In this document: one piece after another, positions 1-8,262 of the stretch
How the letters are laid out: each line of letters begins with the position of its first letter
Position numbering within the stretch: the stretch's first letter is position 1
Origin: Cellulomonas edaphi
GTDB taxonomy: Bacteria; Actinomycetota; Actinomycetes; Actinomycetales; Cellulomonadaceae
DNA: 64,000 nucleotides
NCBI RefSeq assembly: GCF_030362815.1
Contig: NZ_JAUCGR010000001.1
Location: forward strand, 612,024 to 676,023
Direction of reading: 5' to 3'
Made by a program: the position numbers and the translations under genes
Notes under the pieces: model-generated
Seen by the model: only the letters and a program-made list of their open reading frames with translations
What the model was told of the DNA's origin: nothing
Databases searched by the model: none

Positions 1-1947
1 GGGCGTGCCGGTCGAGGTGTCCGACGGCGCCAGCGCCTTGCCCTTCTCGTCGACGTACCGCACCACGAGGTCCGCCTTGGCCGGCGCGGGGACCGGCTTG
101 TACACGTAGACGACCTGCGTCGTGCCGTCGGTCAGCTCGCCGGAGGCGTTCGCCGGCGTCGCCACCAGCTCGTACCCGTCGATGTCCTTGGCGTGCGTCG
201 TGTACGCGTCTCCGGGCGTACCCGTCGAGGTGTCCGACGGCGAGAGCGGTGCACCGTGCTCGTCGACGTAGCTGACCACGAGCGAGCCCTCGGCGACCGG
301 GGCGGGCGCGTACACGTAGACGACCTCGGTGGTGCCGTCGACCAGCTGCCCGGACTCGTCGCCCGTGACCTTGCTGAGCACGTACCCGTCGATGTCCTTG
401 GCGCGCGTGCTGTAGTCGTCGCCGACCTTGCCCGACGAGCTGTCCGAGGGGGCCAGCTGCTTGCCGTTCTCGTCCACGTACCGGACGACGAGCTCGCCCG
501 TCGCCGGTGCCGGGATCGGCCGGTAGACGTAGGTGACCGTGGTCGAGCCGTCGGTCAGCTCGCCCGCGGCGTTGGCCGGTTCGGCGACGAGCTCGTAGCC
601 GTCGATTCGCTTGGCGGACGTCGTGTACGTGTCGCCAGGCTTGCCCGAGGAGGTGTCGCTGGGCGCCAGCTGCTTGCCGTGCTCGTCGACGTACCGGACG
701 ACGAGGTCGCCGGCGGCCGCGTCCGTGAAGGTCACCGTCGCCGCGTCGGGAGCGTCCAGGCCGCGGCGCACCGTGATGTTGGCGGCACCGTTGGTGTACG
801 TCCCCGGCTGCGCGGCAGTCACGTCGACCGAGACGGTGCACGACGTCTGCCCGGCGTCGAGGCTGCCCTCCGCGACGGCGATCTCGGTGCCCCCCGCGGG
901 AGCGGACACCTTCGAGGCGTCACAGCTCGCGACGAGCTTCGGCTCGTCCGCGATGACGAGTCCGGCGGGGAGCGAGTCGGTGAACGACCAGCCCTTCTTC
1001 TCGGCCTTCTCGGCGGTGTTGGTCACCGTCAGGGTCAGGCGGACGGTGTCGCCGGTCGTCGCCGCCGACGTCGAGAACGACTTGTCCAGCTGTGGCGTGA
1101 CGTCGAGCACCTTGATGTCGTCGAACGCGCCGTCGTTGCCCAGGTAGGCCGAGGTCAGGTTGCGGATCACGATGCCGAACTGGCCGCCGTCGTAGAGGAA
1201 GGACTGGTCGGAGGCGAAGCTGCCGGCATAGACCGGCTCGGCTGCGCCCTTCGCGAGGCTGGTCACCGGGACGACGTGGCCGCGGGGATCGGTGATCGGG
1301 TCGATGGCCTTCGTGGTCAGGGCGCGCTCGACGCCGTTCTGCGCGACGGCGAAGGTGAGCTGCGGGTTCACGCGATCGGGATGTGCCGCGTTCTTCGCGT
1401 TGGTCGCGGCCGCTGCGAGGGAGAACGCCAGGAACCGGCCCTTGGAGTCCTTGAGGCTGATGTCGTCCTTGGTCGCGAACATGATCTTGCCGCCCGCGGG
1501 CACGGCGCCCGTGGACTGCGTGTAAGCCGAGATGGCCATGTTCTGCTGCGGGTTCGACGTGCCGTTGACCTTGCCCAGCGCCTCGGTGAGCTGGCGCAGC
1601 GTGTTGAAGGCGGTGACCTCCGTGCCGTTGTTCGCTCCCGTGGCGTCGCTGGCCGCGCGGGTGTTGTCCCACGAGAGGACCAGGCCGTTCGCCTTGACGG
1701 CATTGAGCCAGTAGGCGTCGGCGGTGTAGCTCTGGCCACCCGTGCCCCGGTAGTCGGCGAGCTCGGTGCGCAGCCCGCTGTGGTTGGCGTTCTCGAAGTT
1801 CTCGTGGAAGACCACGGTGGGGTCGTCGGGCGTTCCGGGGTGTCCGGGCGTCGCGAAGGCGGTGCCGGCTCCGACCAGGACGAGCGCGAGGCTGGTCGAG
1901 ACCGCGAGTGCGGCGGTCCGGCCAGCTGCGCGACGTGTGGTGGACAT
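1..1947 (-). CDS. Secreted MucBP-repeat surface protein, C-terminus outside window
   Basis: The reading frame opens with ATG at 1947 behind AAGGAG (9 nt spacing) and is still open at base 1, so 649 residues are visible and the C-terminus is missing. Residues 1-32 are a signal peptide ending in an AFA-type cleavage site. Residues ~35-310 form an unrecognised domain containing FHENFENAN and YDGGQFGIVIRN. Residues ~312-400 look like a DUF11-type beta-sandwich (TGDTVRLTLTVTN, FTDSLPAGL). From ~411 there are four repeats of about 70 residues, starting near 411, 482, 554 and 620, each with (L/V)VVRYVDE.G..L.PSD and ending YVY.P; this is the MucBP pattern known from adhesins. A cell-wall anchor may lie outside the window. 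Attachment to a polymer or cell surface is inferred. Confidence 0.8.
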   Translation of the reverse strand, partial: MSTTRRAAGRTAALAVSTSLALVLVGAGTAFATPGHPGTPDDPTVVFHENFENANHSGLRTELADYRGTGGQSYTADAYWLNAVKANGLVLSWDNTRAASDATGANNGTEVTAFNTLRQLTEALGKVNGTSNPQQNMAISAYTQSTGAVPAGGKIMFATKDDISLKDSKGRFLAFSLAAAATNAKNAAHPDRVNPQLTFAVAQNGVERALTTKAIDPITDPRGHVVPVTSLAKGAAEPVYAGSFASDQSFLYDGGQFGIVIRNLTSAYLGNDGAFDDIKVLDVTPQLDKSFSTSAATTGDTVRLTLTVTNTAEKAEKKGWSFTDSLPAGLVIADEPKLVASCDASKVSAPAGGTEIAVAEGSLDAGQTSCTVSVDVTAAQPGTYTNGAANITVRRGLDAPDAATVTFTDAAAGDLVVRYVDEHGKQLAPSDTSSGKPGDTYTTSAKRIDGYELVAEPANAAGELTDGSTTVTYVYRPIPAPATGELVVRYVDENGKQLAPSDSSSGKVGDDYSTRAKDIDGYVLSKVTGDESGQLVDGTTEVVYVYAPAPVAEGSLVVSYVDEHGAPLSPSDTSTGTPGDAYTTHAKDIDGYELVATPANASGELTDGTTQVVYVYKPVPAPAKADLVVRYVDEKGKALAPSDTSTGTP

Positions 1948-2068
1948 GAGGTCGATCTCCTTGGCTTGTTCAGTGTGCTTCCGACATCTCGAATGTATTT
2001 CAGCAACCACATTCACGATCAGTGACGAAGGTCCTGACTTTCAGCACGCAGGGCAGTTGAATGGAGCC
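1948..2068. promoter_or_regulatory. Divergent promoter region between surface protein and double-GntR regulator
   Basis: This 121-bp gap separates two divergent genes. It holds the AAGGAG ribosome site of the surface protein (near 1957-1962). It is AT-richer than its surroundings around 1975-2040. No clear palindromic operator was seen, but autoregulation and control of the surface gene by the neighbouring regulator would both act here. Confidence 0.4.
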
Positions 2069-3352
2069 GTGCCCATTCCGACTGAACGCGTGGACCTCGT
2101 CGGAGCCCCTGCACGCGATGCGGTGTTCGAGCTCCTGCTGCGCCGGATCGTCACCGGTGAGCTCGCGCCCGGGTCCCGCCTGAGGGACGGCGAGCTGCTC
2201 GCGACGACCGATGCCTCGCGAGTGCCGCTGCGCGAGGCGCTGAACAGGCTCGAGACGCTCGGGCTCGTGCGGGTGGTCCCGCGCCAGCTCACCGAGGTGA
2301 CCCCGATCGATCCGCGCCGCACTGCCGAGTGCCTCGAGCTCCTGGGCGCCGTCGTCGGGCAGGCCCTGGTCGAGACCGCGGGGCGTCTGACCGCCGACGA
2401 CGCGAGCAACCTGCTCGACCTCCGTGACATCGGCCTGCGTGACGACGCGACGGCCTTCGCGACTCTGACCGACGCGACGTACTGGGTGCAGTTCCCCTCG
2501 GTGATCGTGGGCCGGACGGGCAACGACGAGTACCGGAGCCTGTGCCAGCAGACGTGGCCCTACGTGGAGCGCTCGCTCGCGCACAACGAGCACGCCCTCG
2601 ACGTCACCGGCTGGCGGCGCGCGCTCGTCGCGACGATCGACGGGGCGCTCGAGGGTGACGCAGCCGCCGCGCTGACGGCCTGGCATGCCGCTGTCGAGCA
2701 CACGGCGGCGCCGTTCGTCCACGCCCCGGCCGACGTGGCCCCGCCCGCGCGGCCTGTGGTCCTGCGCGAGCGTGCCGCGACCGTCATCCAGCGCGCGATC
2801 CTCGACGGCACGCTCGAGCCGGGCGAGCAGCTGCGCGAGTCCGCCCTGATGGCATGGCTGGGCATCTCGAGGACGCCGGTGCGCGACGCGCTCGCGCTCC
2901 TCGCGTCCCGCAGGCTCGTGACGCTCGAGACGCACCGACCGGCGCGTGTGGCGACCCTCGACCACGAGGAGTTCGTGCACGTGCTGCGCGCACTCGGCGT
3001 CCTGCGGAGGGTCAGCCTGGGTGACGCCCTGTCGGGGAAGGTCGATGTCCCGACTGCCTGGGGGACCACGCTCGACCGGATCCGCGGCGCGGCGTCGCTG
3101 CACGAGCGGATCGCCGCGGTGGACGAGCTGTCTGCCGCGATCACCGCGGCCGGCGACAACCTGGTCGCGACCCAGGCCATGGACCTGCTCGAGGCACGCG
3201 CGCGCTGGTACCTGGTGCGGGACCCGCAGGCGCTCGAGGCCTACGACGGCGAGGAGCTGGTGCGCTTCGCCGAGGCCGTGCGCTCGGGCGACGTCGAGGC
3301 GGCCGTACGCGCCCACGCCCGCGTGTACGACACGGTGACGGCTCGGCGCTGA
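2069..3352 (+). CDS. Transcriptional regulator with two tandem GntR winged-helix units
   Basis: This 427-residue protein contains two GntR-type winged helices. The first is at residues ~13-75 (RIVTGELAPGSRLRDGELL, SRVPLREALNRLETLGLV). The second is at ~231-300 (AILDGTLEPGEQLRESAL, SRTPVRDALALLASRRLV). Each is followed by ~130 helical residues resembling a degenerate FCD effector domain. Ordinary FadR-type regulators have one such unit and 220-250 residues, so this looks like a duplication within one chain. The start is uncertain: GTG 2069 is used, and TTG 2057 and GTG 2090 are in frame. It is divergent from the MucBP protein, a plausible target. The ligand is unknown. Confidence 0.75.
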   Translation: MPIPTERVDLVGAPARDAVFELLLRRIVTGELAPGSRLRDGELLATTDASRVPLREALNRLETLGLVRVVPRQLTEVTPIDPRRTAECLELLGAVVGQALVETAGRLTADDASNLLDLRDIGLRDDATAFATLTDATYWVQFPSVIVGRTGNDEYRSLCQQTWPYVERSLAHNEHALDVTGWRRALVATIDGALEGDAAAALTAWHAAVEHTAAPFVHAPADVAPPARPVVLRERAATVIQRAILDGTLEPGEQLRESALMAWLGISRTPVRDALALLASRRLVTLETHRPARVATLDHEEFVHVLRALGVLRRVSLGDALSGKVDVPTAWGTTLDRIRGAASLHERIAAVDELSAAITAAGDNLVATQAMDLLEARARWYLVRDPQALEAYDGEELVRFAEAVRSGDVEAAVRAHARVYDTVTARR

Positions 3353-3582
3353 ACGGCGCCCACGGCCTCGGCGCGCCTCGCCGTGCCGTGACGTGGAGGG
3401 ACCGGCACCCGAGCGCAGGGGGGCAGCTCGGATGCCGGCCGCAGCCCATCCTGCCTCCTCCGGCCCGCCGGGTCAGTCCACCCGACGGGTGATCTGACGC
3501 GTGCGGCCCGGGCGTCGCTCGTGCTGCGGACCCGCGCCGGACGTGCCTAGGCTCGGGCAGGACCGACCAACGAGGAGCGCAC
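3353..3582. other. Gene-free spacer with probable promoter for the YtxH-like gene
   Basis: No open frame here looks coding. A TAGGCT box at about 3548-3553 resembles an actinobacterial -10 element and lies just upstream of the GAGGAG ribosome site of the gene at 3583. GC-rich inverted stretches after 3353 could terminate the upstream regulator gene, but no strong hairpin was seen. Confidence 0.35.
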
Positions 3583-3900
3583 ATGAAGGGCAAGGTCGCA
3601 TTCGTCGCCGGAGCCGGGCTCGGCTATCTGCTCGGCACCCGGGCAGGGCGGGGCCAGTTCGAGAAGATCAAGTCGTGGGCGGGCGACATGTGGCTCGACC
3701 CGCGCGTGCAGGGCTACGTCAAGGACATGGAGGCCCAGGCGACGCAGTTCGCCAAGGAGCAGGGCGCCGCGCTCAAGGACCGCGCGGTCGACGCCGCGTG
3801 GGCGGCGATGGGCAACGCGAAGAGCACTCCGGACCCGGACGAGATCGTCGTCGAGGCCGTCCCCGAGGACGAGCTCGACCCGAATGTGCGCCGGTTCTGA
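3583..3900 (+). CDS. YtxH-like small membrane-associated protein
   Basis: A 105-residue protein starting at ATG 3583 with GAGGAG about 7 nt upstream. Residues 1-20 form a glycine-rich hydrophobic segment (GAGLGYLLGTRAGRGQFEKI) typical of YtxH-like and other actinobacterial envelope-associated proteins. The middle is an amphipathic helix with many Ala, Lys and Glu (residues ~45-85). The C-terminus is acidic and ends NVRRF. The biochemical role of the family is not known. It stands alone and converges on gntK with a 4-nt gap. Confidence 0.65.
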   Translation: MKGKVAFVAGAGLGYLLGTRAGRGQFEKIKSWAGDMWLDPRVQGYVKDMEAQATQFAKEQGAALKDRAVDAAWAAMGNAKSTPDPDEIVVEAVPEDELDPNVRRF

Positions 3901-3904
3901 CCCT

Positions 3905-4393
3905 TCAGGGGTGCGCGGCCCAGATCCGGGCCGCCACCTGGTCGGGCGTCGCGTCGACGAAGACCTCCATGCCGACCTCGTCGGCCTCGAGCGGCTCGAG
4001 CGTGGCCAGCTGCGAGGCGAGCAGGGTCGCGGGCATGAAGTGGCCCGTCCGCGCCGCGAGGCGCCGGGCCAGCTCGTCGGGCGGCACCACCAGGTGCGCG
4101 AACCGCACCGGCGCGCGCGCCTCCCGCAGCACGTCGCGGTAGGGCCGCCGCAGCGCGGAGCACGCGACGACGGTGCCGCCGGAGGCGTCGTCCATGGCCT
4201 CGCGCACCCGGGCCAGCCAGGGCGCGCGCTGGGCGTCGGTGAGCGCGAAACCCGCGCGCATCGCGGCGACGTTGGCGGCCGGGTGCAGGTCGTCGCCCTC
4301 GACGAACGTCGCCCCCAGCCGCTCGGCCAGCAGCCGGCCCACGGTCGTCTTGCCCGTCCCGGACACCCCCATGACCACCACGTGCTCGCTCAC
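3905..4393 (-). CDS. gntK: Gluconokinase
   Basis: This 162-residue kinase phosphorylates gluconate to 6-phosphogluconate, feeding the pentose phosphate pathway. The P-loop GVSGTGKTT is at residues ~9-17. The family motif GDDLHP follows at ~35, then ALTDAQRAPWL and ACSALRRPYRDVLR, all diagnostic of thermoresistant-type GntK. Length is normal (160-175). The GTG at 4393 sits 7 nt after CAAGGT, a possible -10 box of a leaderless transcript. No gluconate permease or GntR repressor lies beside it. Confidence 0.9.
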   Translation of the reverse strand: MSEHVVVMGVSGTGKTTVGRLLAERLGATFVEGDDLHPAANVAAMRAGFALTDAQRAPWLARVREAMDDASGGTVVACSALRRPYRDVLREARAPVRFAHLVVPPDELARRLAARTGHFMPATLLASQLATLEPLEADEVGMEVFVDATPDQVAARIWAAHP

Positions 4394-4489
4394 GAGCGCC
4401 ACCTTGGCAGGCGCCGGCGCGCGGCACGGCGACTTCCCGCACCGTGGGCACGAGCCGCGGTGGTGGACGGGGGCAACTAAACTCGCGCG

Positions 4490-5773
4490 GTGCCATCCCT
4501 CGTCGTCGACACGACGCCGCTCCGCATCAGCCCGGCCTTCCGGCGGCTGTGGCTCGGCCTGTCGATCTCGAACCTCGGCACGCAGCTGACGGTCGTCGCC
4601 GTGGGTCTGCAGGTGTACGACATCACCGGCTCGACGTTCACGGTCGGCGTGCTCGGGCTGTTCGCCCTGGTGCCGCTCATCATCTTCGGGCTCTACGGCG
4701 GCGCCATCGTCGACCACTACGACCGGCGCAAGGTGGCGCTCTACGCCTCGCTGGTGAGCTGGGTGGTGATCGCGGTCCTGGCCGTGCAGGGCTGGGCGGG
4801 CAACGAGCACGTCGGTCTGCTCTTCGCGCTGGTCGCCGTGCAGTCGGGCGCCAACGCGGTGAACGCGCCCGCGCGCAGCGCGATCATCCCGCGTCTGCTC
4901 GAGCCGCGGCTCATGCCCGCCGCCAACGCGCTGCAGGCCATCGGCTTCCAGACGTCGCTCACGGTGGGGCCGCTGATCGGCGCCGCGCTGGTCGCCGCGT
5001 TCGACTACGGCCTCGCCTACACGGTGGACTTCCTGCTGTTCACCTTCGCGCTGGTCGCCGTGCTCCGCCTTCCGCCGGTCCTGCCCGAGGCCTCCTCCAC
5101 GCGCCGTGCCCGGGTGGGTCTCGGCTCCGTCGTCGACGGGCTCCGCTACCTCGGCACGCAGCGCAACGTGCGCATGACGTTCGCGGTCGACCTCATCGCG
5201 ATGATCGTGGCGATGCCTCGCGTCGTGTTCCCCGCCGTGGGCATCTGGTACCTGGGTGGGGGCGCGACCACCACCGGCATCCTCACCGCGGCGCTCGCGG
5301 TGGGCGCGGTGCTCTCCGGCACGTTCTCGGGCGGGCTCGCGCGCGTGCGCTGGCAGGCGCGCGTCATCACGTTCGCCATCACCGGCTGGGGGCTCTCGGT
5401 GGTCGCGTTCGGGCTGGTCCTCGTGGCGGTCGGCCGGGACAAGCCCGAGCACGTGCTGTGGGGCGCGCTCGTCATCGCGTGCTGCACGCTCGTCGCCGCG
5501 GGCGCGTCCGACGAGATCAGCGCAATCTTCCGCCAGACCATCCTGCAGACCGCCACGCCCGACGACATGCGCGGGCGGCTGCAGGGCGTCTTCATCGTCG
5601 TCGTGGCCGGCGGCCCGCGGCTGGGTGACCTGTGGATCGGCTCCCTGTCGGAGTGGGTGGGCGAGGCCTGGGCCGTCGTCCTCGGCGGGTCCCTGTGCGT
5701 GGTGCTGCTGTGGCTGCTGGTGCGCTGGCAGCGCTCGTTCTGGCAGTACGACGCGCGTCATCCCGTCGCCTGA
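4490..5773 (+). CDS. MFS transporter, EntS-like efflux type
   Basis: A 427-residue, 12-helix major facilitator protein. Loop 2-3 motif A reads GGAIVDHYDRRKVAL. The N-terminal LRISPAFRRLWLGLSISNLG and the DDMRGRLQGVFIVVVAGGPRLGD segment are characteristic of the MFS_3/EntS branch, which includes siderophore and drug exporters. The GTG start at 4490 is exactly 6 nt after TAAACT (4478-4483), suggesting a leaderless mRNA. It is divergent from gntK. The substrate cannot be told from sequence. Confidence 0.85.
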   Translation: MPSLVVDTTPLRISPAFRRLWLGLSISNLGTQLTVVAVGLQVYDITGSTFTVGVLGLFALVPLIIFGLYGGAIVDHYDRRKVALYASLVSWVVIAVLAVQGWAGNEHVGLLFALVAVQSGANAVNAPARSAIIPRLLEPRLMPAANALQAIGFQTSLTVGPLIGAALVAAFDYGLAYTVDFLLFTFALVAVLRLPPVLPEASSTRRARVGLGSVVDGLRYLGTQRNVRMTFAVDLIAMIVAMPRVVFPAVGIWYLGGGATTTGILTAALAVGAVLSGTFSGGLARVRWQARVITFAITGWGLSVVAFGLVLVAVGRDKPEHVLWGALVIACCTLVAAGASDEISAIFRQTILQTATPDDMRGRLQGVFIVVVAGGPRLGDLWIGSLSEWVGEAWAVVLGGSLCVVLLWLLVRWQRSFWQYDARHPVA

Positions 5774-5841
5774 CGGCCCCCGCCCGCGGATGGGCCCGCG
5801 GGCTGATGTGCGCGGCACGCCTCGGCACGCAGGCTCGTGCC

Positions 5842-6405
5842 ATGACCACGTACGTCCACGGCCGTCCCGAGAGACCCGCCCGTCGCCGCCCCCGGGCCCT
5901 GATCGTGCTGCTCCTGCTGGCGGCCGCCGTCGGCGTCGCGCTGCGCCTGGCCGACCCGTCGGGGGCGTCCGAGCCGCTCGTGCCCGTCGCTGCGTCCGAC
6001 GCGCCGCCCGAGACGGGCGACCCGGTGCTCGCCGGGCTCGACGACGAGCTCGCCGCGCGCTTCGCGCACGCCCAGCGGGTCGCCGCGGCGGACGGCGTCC
6101 GGCTGACGCTGACGTCGGGCAAGCGCTCGGCGGCCGAGCAGCAGGAGCTGGTCGAGGCGGCGGTGGAGCGGTACGGCTCCGAGCGTGAGGCGCACCGCTG
6201 GGTGCTCCCGCCGGGGTCGTCGGCCCACGTCAAGGGGCTCGCCGTCGACGTCGGGCCGACCTCCGGAGCCCTGTGGCTCGGCGAGCACGGCCTGGAGCTG
6301 GGGCTGTGCCGCACCTACGCCAACGAGCTGTGGCACTTCGAGAAGCTGCCGGACGGGGCCACCGCGTGCGCCCCGATGCACCCGGACTCGTCCTCGGGCT
6401 GGTGA
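5842..6405 (+). CDS. VanY-like D-Ala-D-Ala carboxypeptidase (M15), membrane-anchored
   Basis: A 187-residue protein with a basic N-terminus and one membrane segment (residues ~24-40), then a linker and an M15B/VanY domain at ~65-187. The zinc-site signature SSAHVKGLAVDV (~residues 130-141) and ELWHFE (~166-171) are intact. It should cut the terminal D-Ala of peptidoglycan stem peptides outside the membrane. The ATG at 5842 lies 6 nt after CAGGCT. The stop is 4 nt from that of convergent poxB. Confidence 0.85.
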   Translation: MTTYVHGRPERPARRRPRALIVLLLLAAAVGVALRLADPSGASEPLVPVAASDAPPETGDPVLAGLDDELAARFAHAQRVAAADGVRLTLTSGKRSAAEQQELVEAAVERYGSEREAHRWVLPPGSSAHVKGLAVDVGPTSGALWLGEHGLELGLCRTYANELWHFEKLPDGATACAPMHPDSSSGW

Positions 6406-6409
6406 CCGG

Positions 6410-8218
6410 TCAGCGGGGGACGTTGCGCAGGTTGGAGCGTGCCATCGCGACCACGTCGGCGACGCCGCCCCCGATCACCTGCTTCGCCATGGCGCGCGTG
6501 AATCCCGAGACCTGGGAGCGCGTGATCTTCGGGGGCAGCGACAGCGCGCGCGGGTCGGTGACCAGGTCCACGAGCGCGGGTCCGTCGTGCGAGAAGGCGG
6601 TGCGCAGCGCGGACCGGATCTCACGGGGGTCCTCGACGCGGACCGACGGGATGCCCAGCGCGGCGGCGACCGCGGCGTAGTCCACCGGCGGCGAGTCCGT
6701 GGCGTACGACGGCACACCCGCGACGAGCATCTCGAGGCGGACCATGGCGAGCGAGGCGTTGTCGAAGACCACGACCTTCACCGGCAGGTCCAGGGCGCGC
6801 AGGGTGATGAGCTCGCCGAGCAGCATGGACAGGCCGCCGTCGCCGGCGATCGCGACGACGGTGCGGGGCCGCGCCGGCTCGTCGCCCGAGCCGTGCGGTC
6901 CCGCGGGGTCGCCCGGCGACGTCGACGCCGCCTGGCTGAGTGCCGCGCCGATGGCGTGCGGGAGCGCGTTGGCCATCGAGCCGTGCAGGAACGACCCGAT
7001 CACGCGCCGTCTCGCGGTGGGTGTCACGTACCGGGCCGCCCAGACGTTGCCCATCCCGGTGTCCACGGTGAACACGGCGTCGTCGGGCGCCTCCTCGTCG
7101 AGCACCGCGGCGGCGTACTCCGGGTGGATGGGTCGCAGGTCCTCCACGTCGCGGGTGTACGCGCCGACGGCGCCGGACATCGCCTTCTCCTGGCGGGCCA
7201 GCATGGAGTCGAGGAAGGAGCGGTCGGTGCGGGGCTCGAGCAGCGGCAGCACGGCGCGGATCGTCTCGCCGACGTCGCCCACCACGGCCACGTCGTTGCG
7301 CGTGCGCCGACCCAGTCGGGTCGGCTCGATGTCCACCTGCGCCGTCGGCACGTCCGGGAGGAAGGTGTCGTAGGGGAAGTCGGTGCCGAGCAGCAGCACC
7401 AGGCCGGCGCCCTCGAGCGCGGCCGCGCACGCGCCGTACCCGAGCAGGCCGGTCATGCCGACGTCGAACGGGTTGTCGTACTGGATGACCTCCTTGCCGC
7501 GCAGCGAGTGGCCCACCGGTGCGGCAAGCCGCTCGGCCAGCGCGAGCACGTCGTCGCGCGCACCCCGCACGCCGGCGCCGGCGAAGATCGTGACCTTCTC
7601 GGCGGCCTCGATGGCGGCGGCGAGCGCCTGCACGGACTCCTGCGACGGCACCACGCGGGGGCTCGGCGGCGGGGTGAGCACGTCGATGCCGTCGTCGGCC
7701 GCCTCCAGCTCCGCGACGTCACCGGGAAGCGTCAGGACCGCCACCCCGGGCGCGCCGTACGCGTGGTGGATGGCCGACCGGATCACCCGCGGCGCCTGCG
7801 CGGCGGACGTGATCATCTCGCTGTAGGCCGAGCACTCCAGGAACAGGCGGTCCGGGTGCGTCTCCTGGAAGTACTGGGTGCCCACCTGCGTGCTCGGGAT
7901 GTGGCTCGCGATCGCGAGGACCGGCACACGCGAGCGGTGCGCGTCGTAGAGCCCGTTGATCAGGTGCAGGTTGCCCGGCCCGCACGAGCCCGCGCACACC
8001 GCGAGCCGGCCGGTGAGCTGAGCCTCCGCCGCGGCGGCGAACGCACCGGCCTCCTCGTGGCGCACGTGCACCCAGGCGATGTCGGCGCCGTCGTCGGCCG
8101 CGCGCCGCACCGCGTCCACCACGGGGTTGAGGCTGTCGCCGACGATGCCGTACACGTGGCGTGCTCCGGCGGCGATGATCTGGGCGACCAGCTGGTCGGC
8201 AACGGTTCGACGGGACAT
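6410..8218 (-). CDS. poxB: Pyruvate dehydrogenase (quinone) / pyruvate oxidase
   Basis: This 602-residue ThDP enzyme decarboxylates pyruvate to acetate and CO2, passing electrons via FAD to quinone. It has three domains: N-terminal PYR (catalytic Glu in RHEEAGAFA, residue ~52), central FAD-binding, and C-terminal PP with GDGGLSMLLGELITL followed by DNAS for ThDP-Mg. The second position of the usual NN pair is kept and the first is Asp. The N-terminus (GARHVYGIVGDSLNP) is typical of PoxB. A membrane-binding C-terminal helix is not obvious. Start ATG 8218 follows GACGAT by 6 nt. Confidence 0.92.
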   Translation of the reverse strand: MSRRTVADQLVAQIIAAGARHVYGIVGDSLNPVVDAVRRAADDGADIAWVHVRHEEAGAFAAAAEAQLTGRLAVCAGSCGPGNLHLINGLYDAHRSRVPVLAIASHIPSTQVGTQYFQETHPDRLFLECSAYSEMITSAAQAPRVIRSAIHHAYGAPGVAVLTLPGDVAELEAADDGIDVLTPPPSPRVVPSQESVQALAAAIEAAEKVTIFAGAGVRGARDDVLALAERLAAPVGHSLRGKEVIQYDNPFDVGMTGLLGYGACAAALEGAGLVLLLGTDFPYDTFLPDVPTAQVDIEPTRLGRRTRNDVAVVGDVGETIRAVLPLLEPRTDRSFLDSMLARQEKAMSGAVGAYTRDVEDLRPIHPEYAAAVLDEEAPDDAVFTVDTGMGNVWAARYVTPTARRRVIGSFLHGSMANALPHAIGAALSQAASTSPGDPAGPHGSGDEPARPRTVVAIAGDGGLSMLLGELITLRALDLPVKVVVFDNASLAMVRLEMLVAGVPSYATDSPPVDYAAVAAALGIPSVRVEDPREIRSALRTAFSHDGPALVDLVTDPRALSLPPKITRSQVSGFTRAMAKQVIGGGVADVVAMARSNLRNVPR

Positions 8219-8262
8219 CGATCCATCGTCAACGGCGGTCAGCCCTCCCGCATCCGCAGGCC

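Noticed and set aside
193..2025. Long plus-strand open frame (610 codons) over the surface-protein gene
   Set aside because: Its product is Arg/Gly/Val-rich with no recognisable motif, while the minus strand encodes a signal peptide, a DUF11-like domain and MucBP repeats with a good SD. It is a GC-rich shadow.
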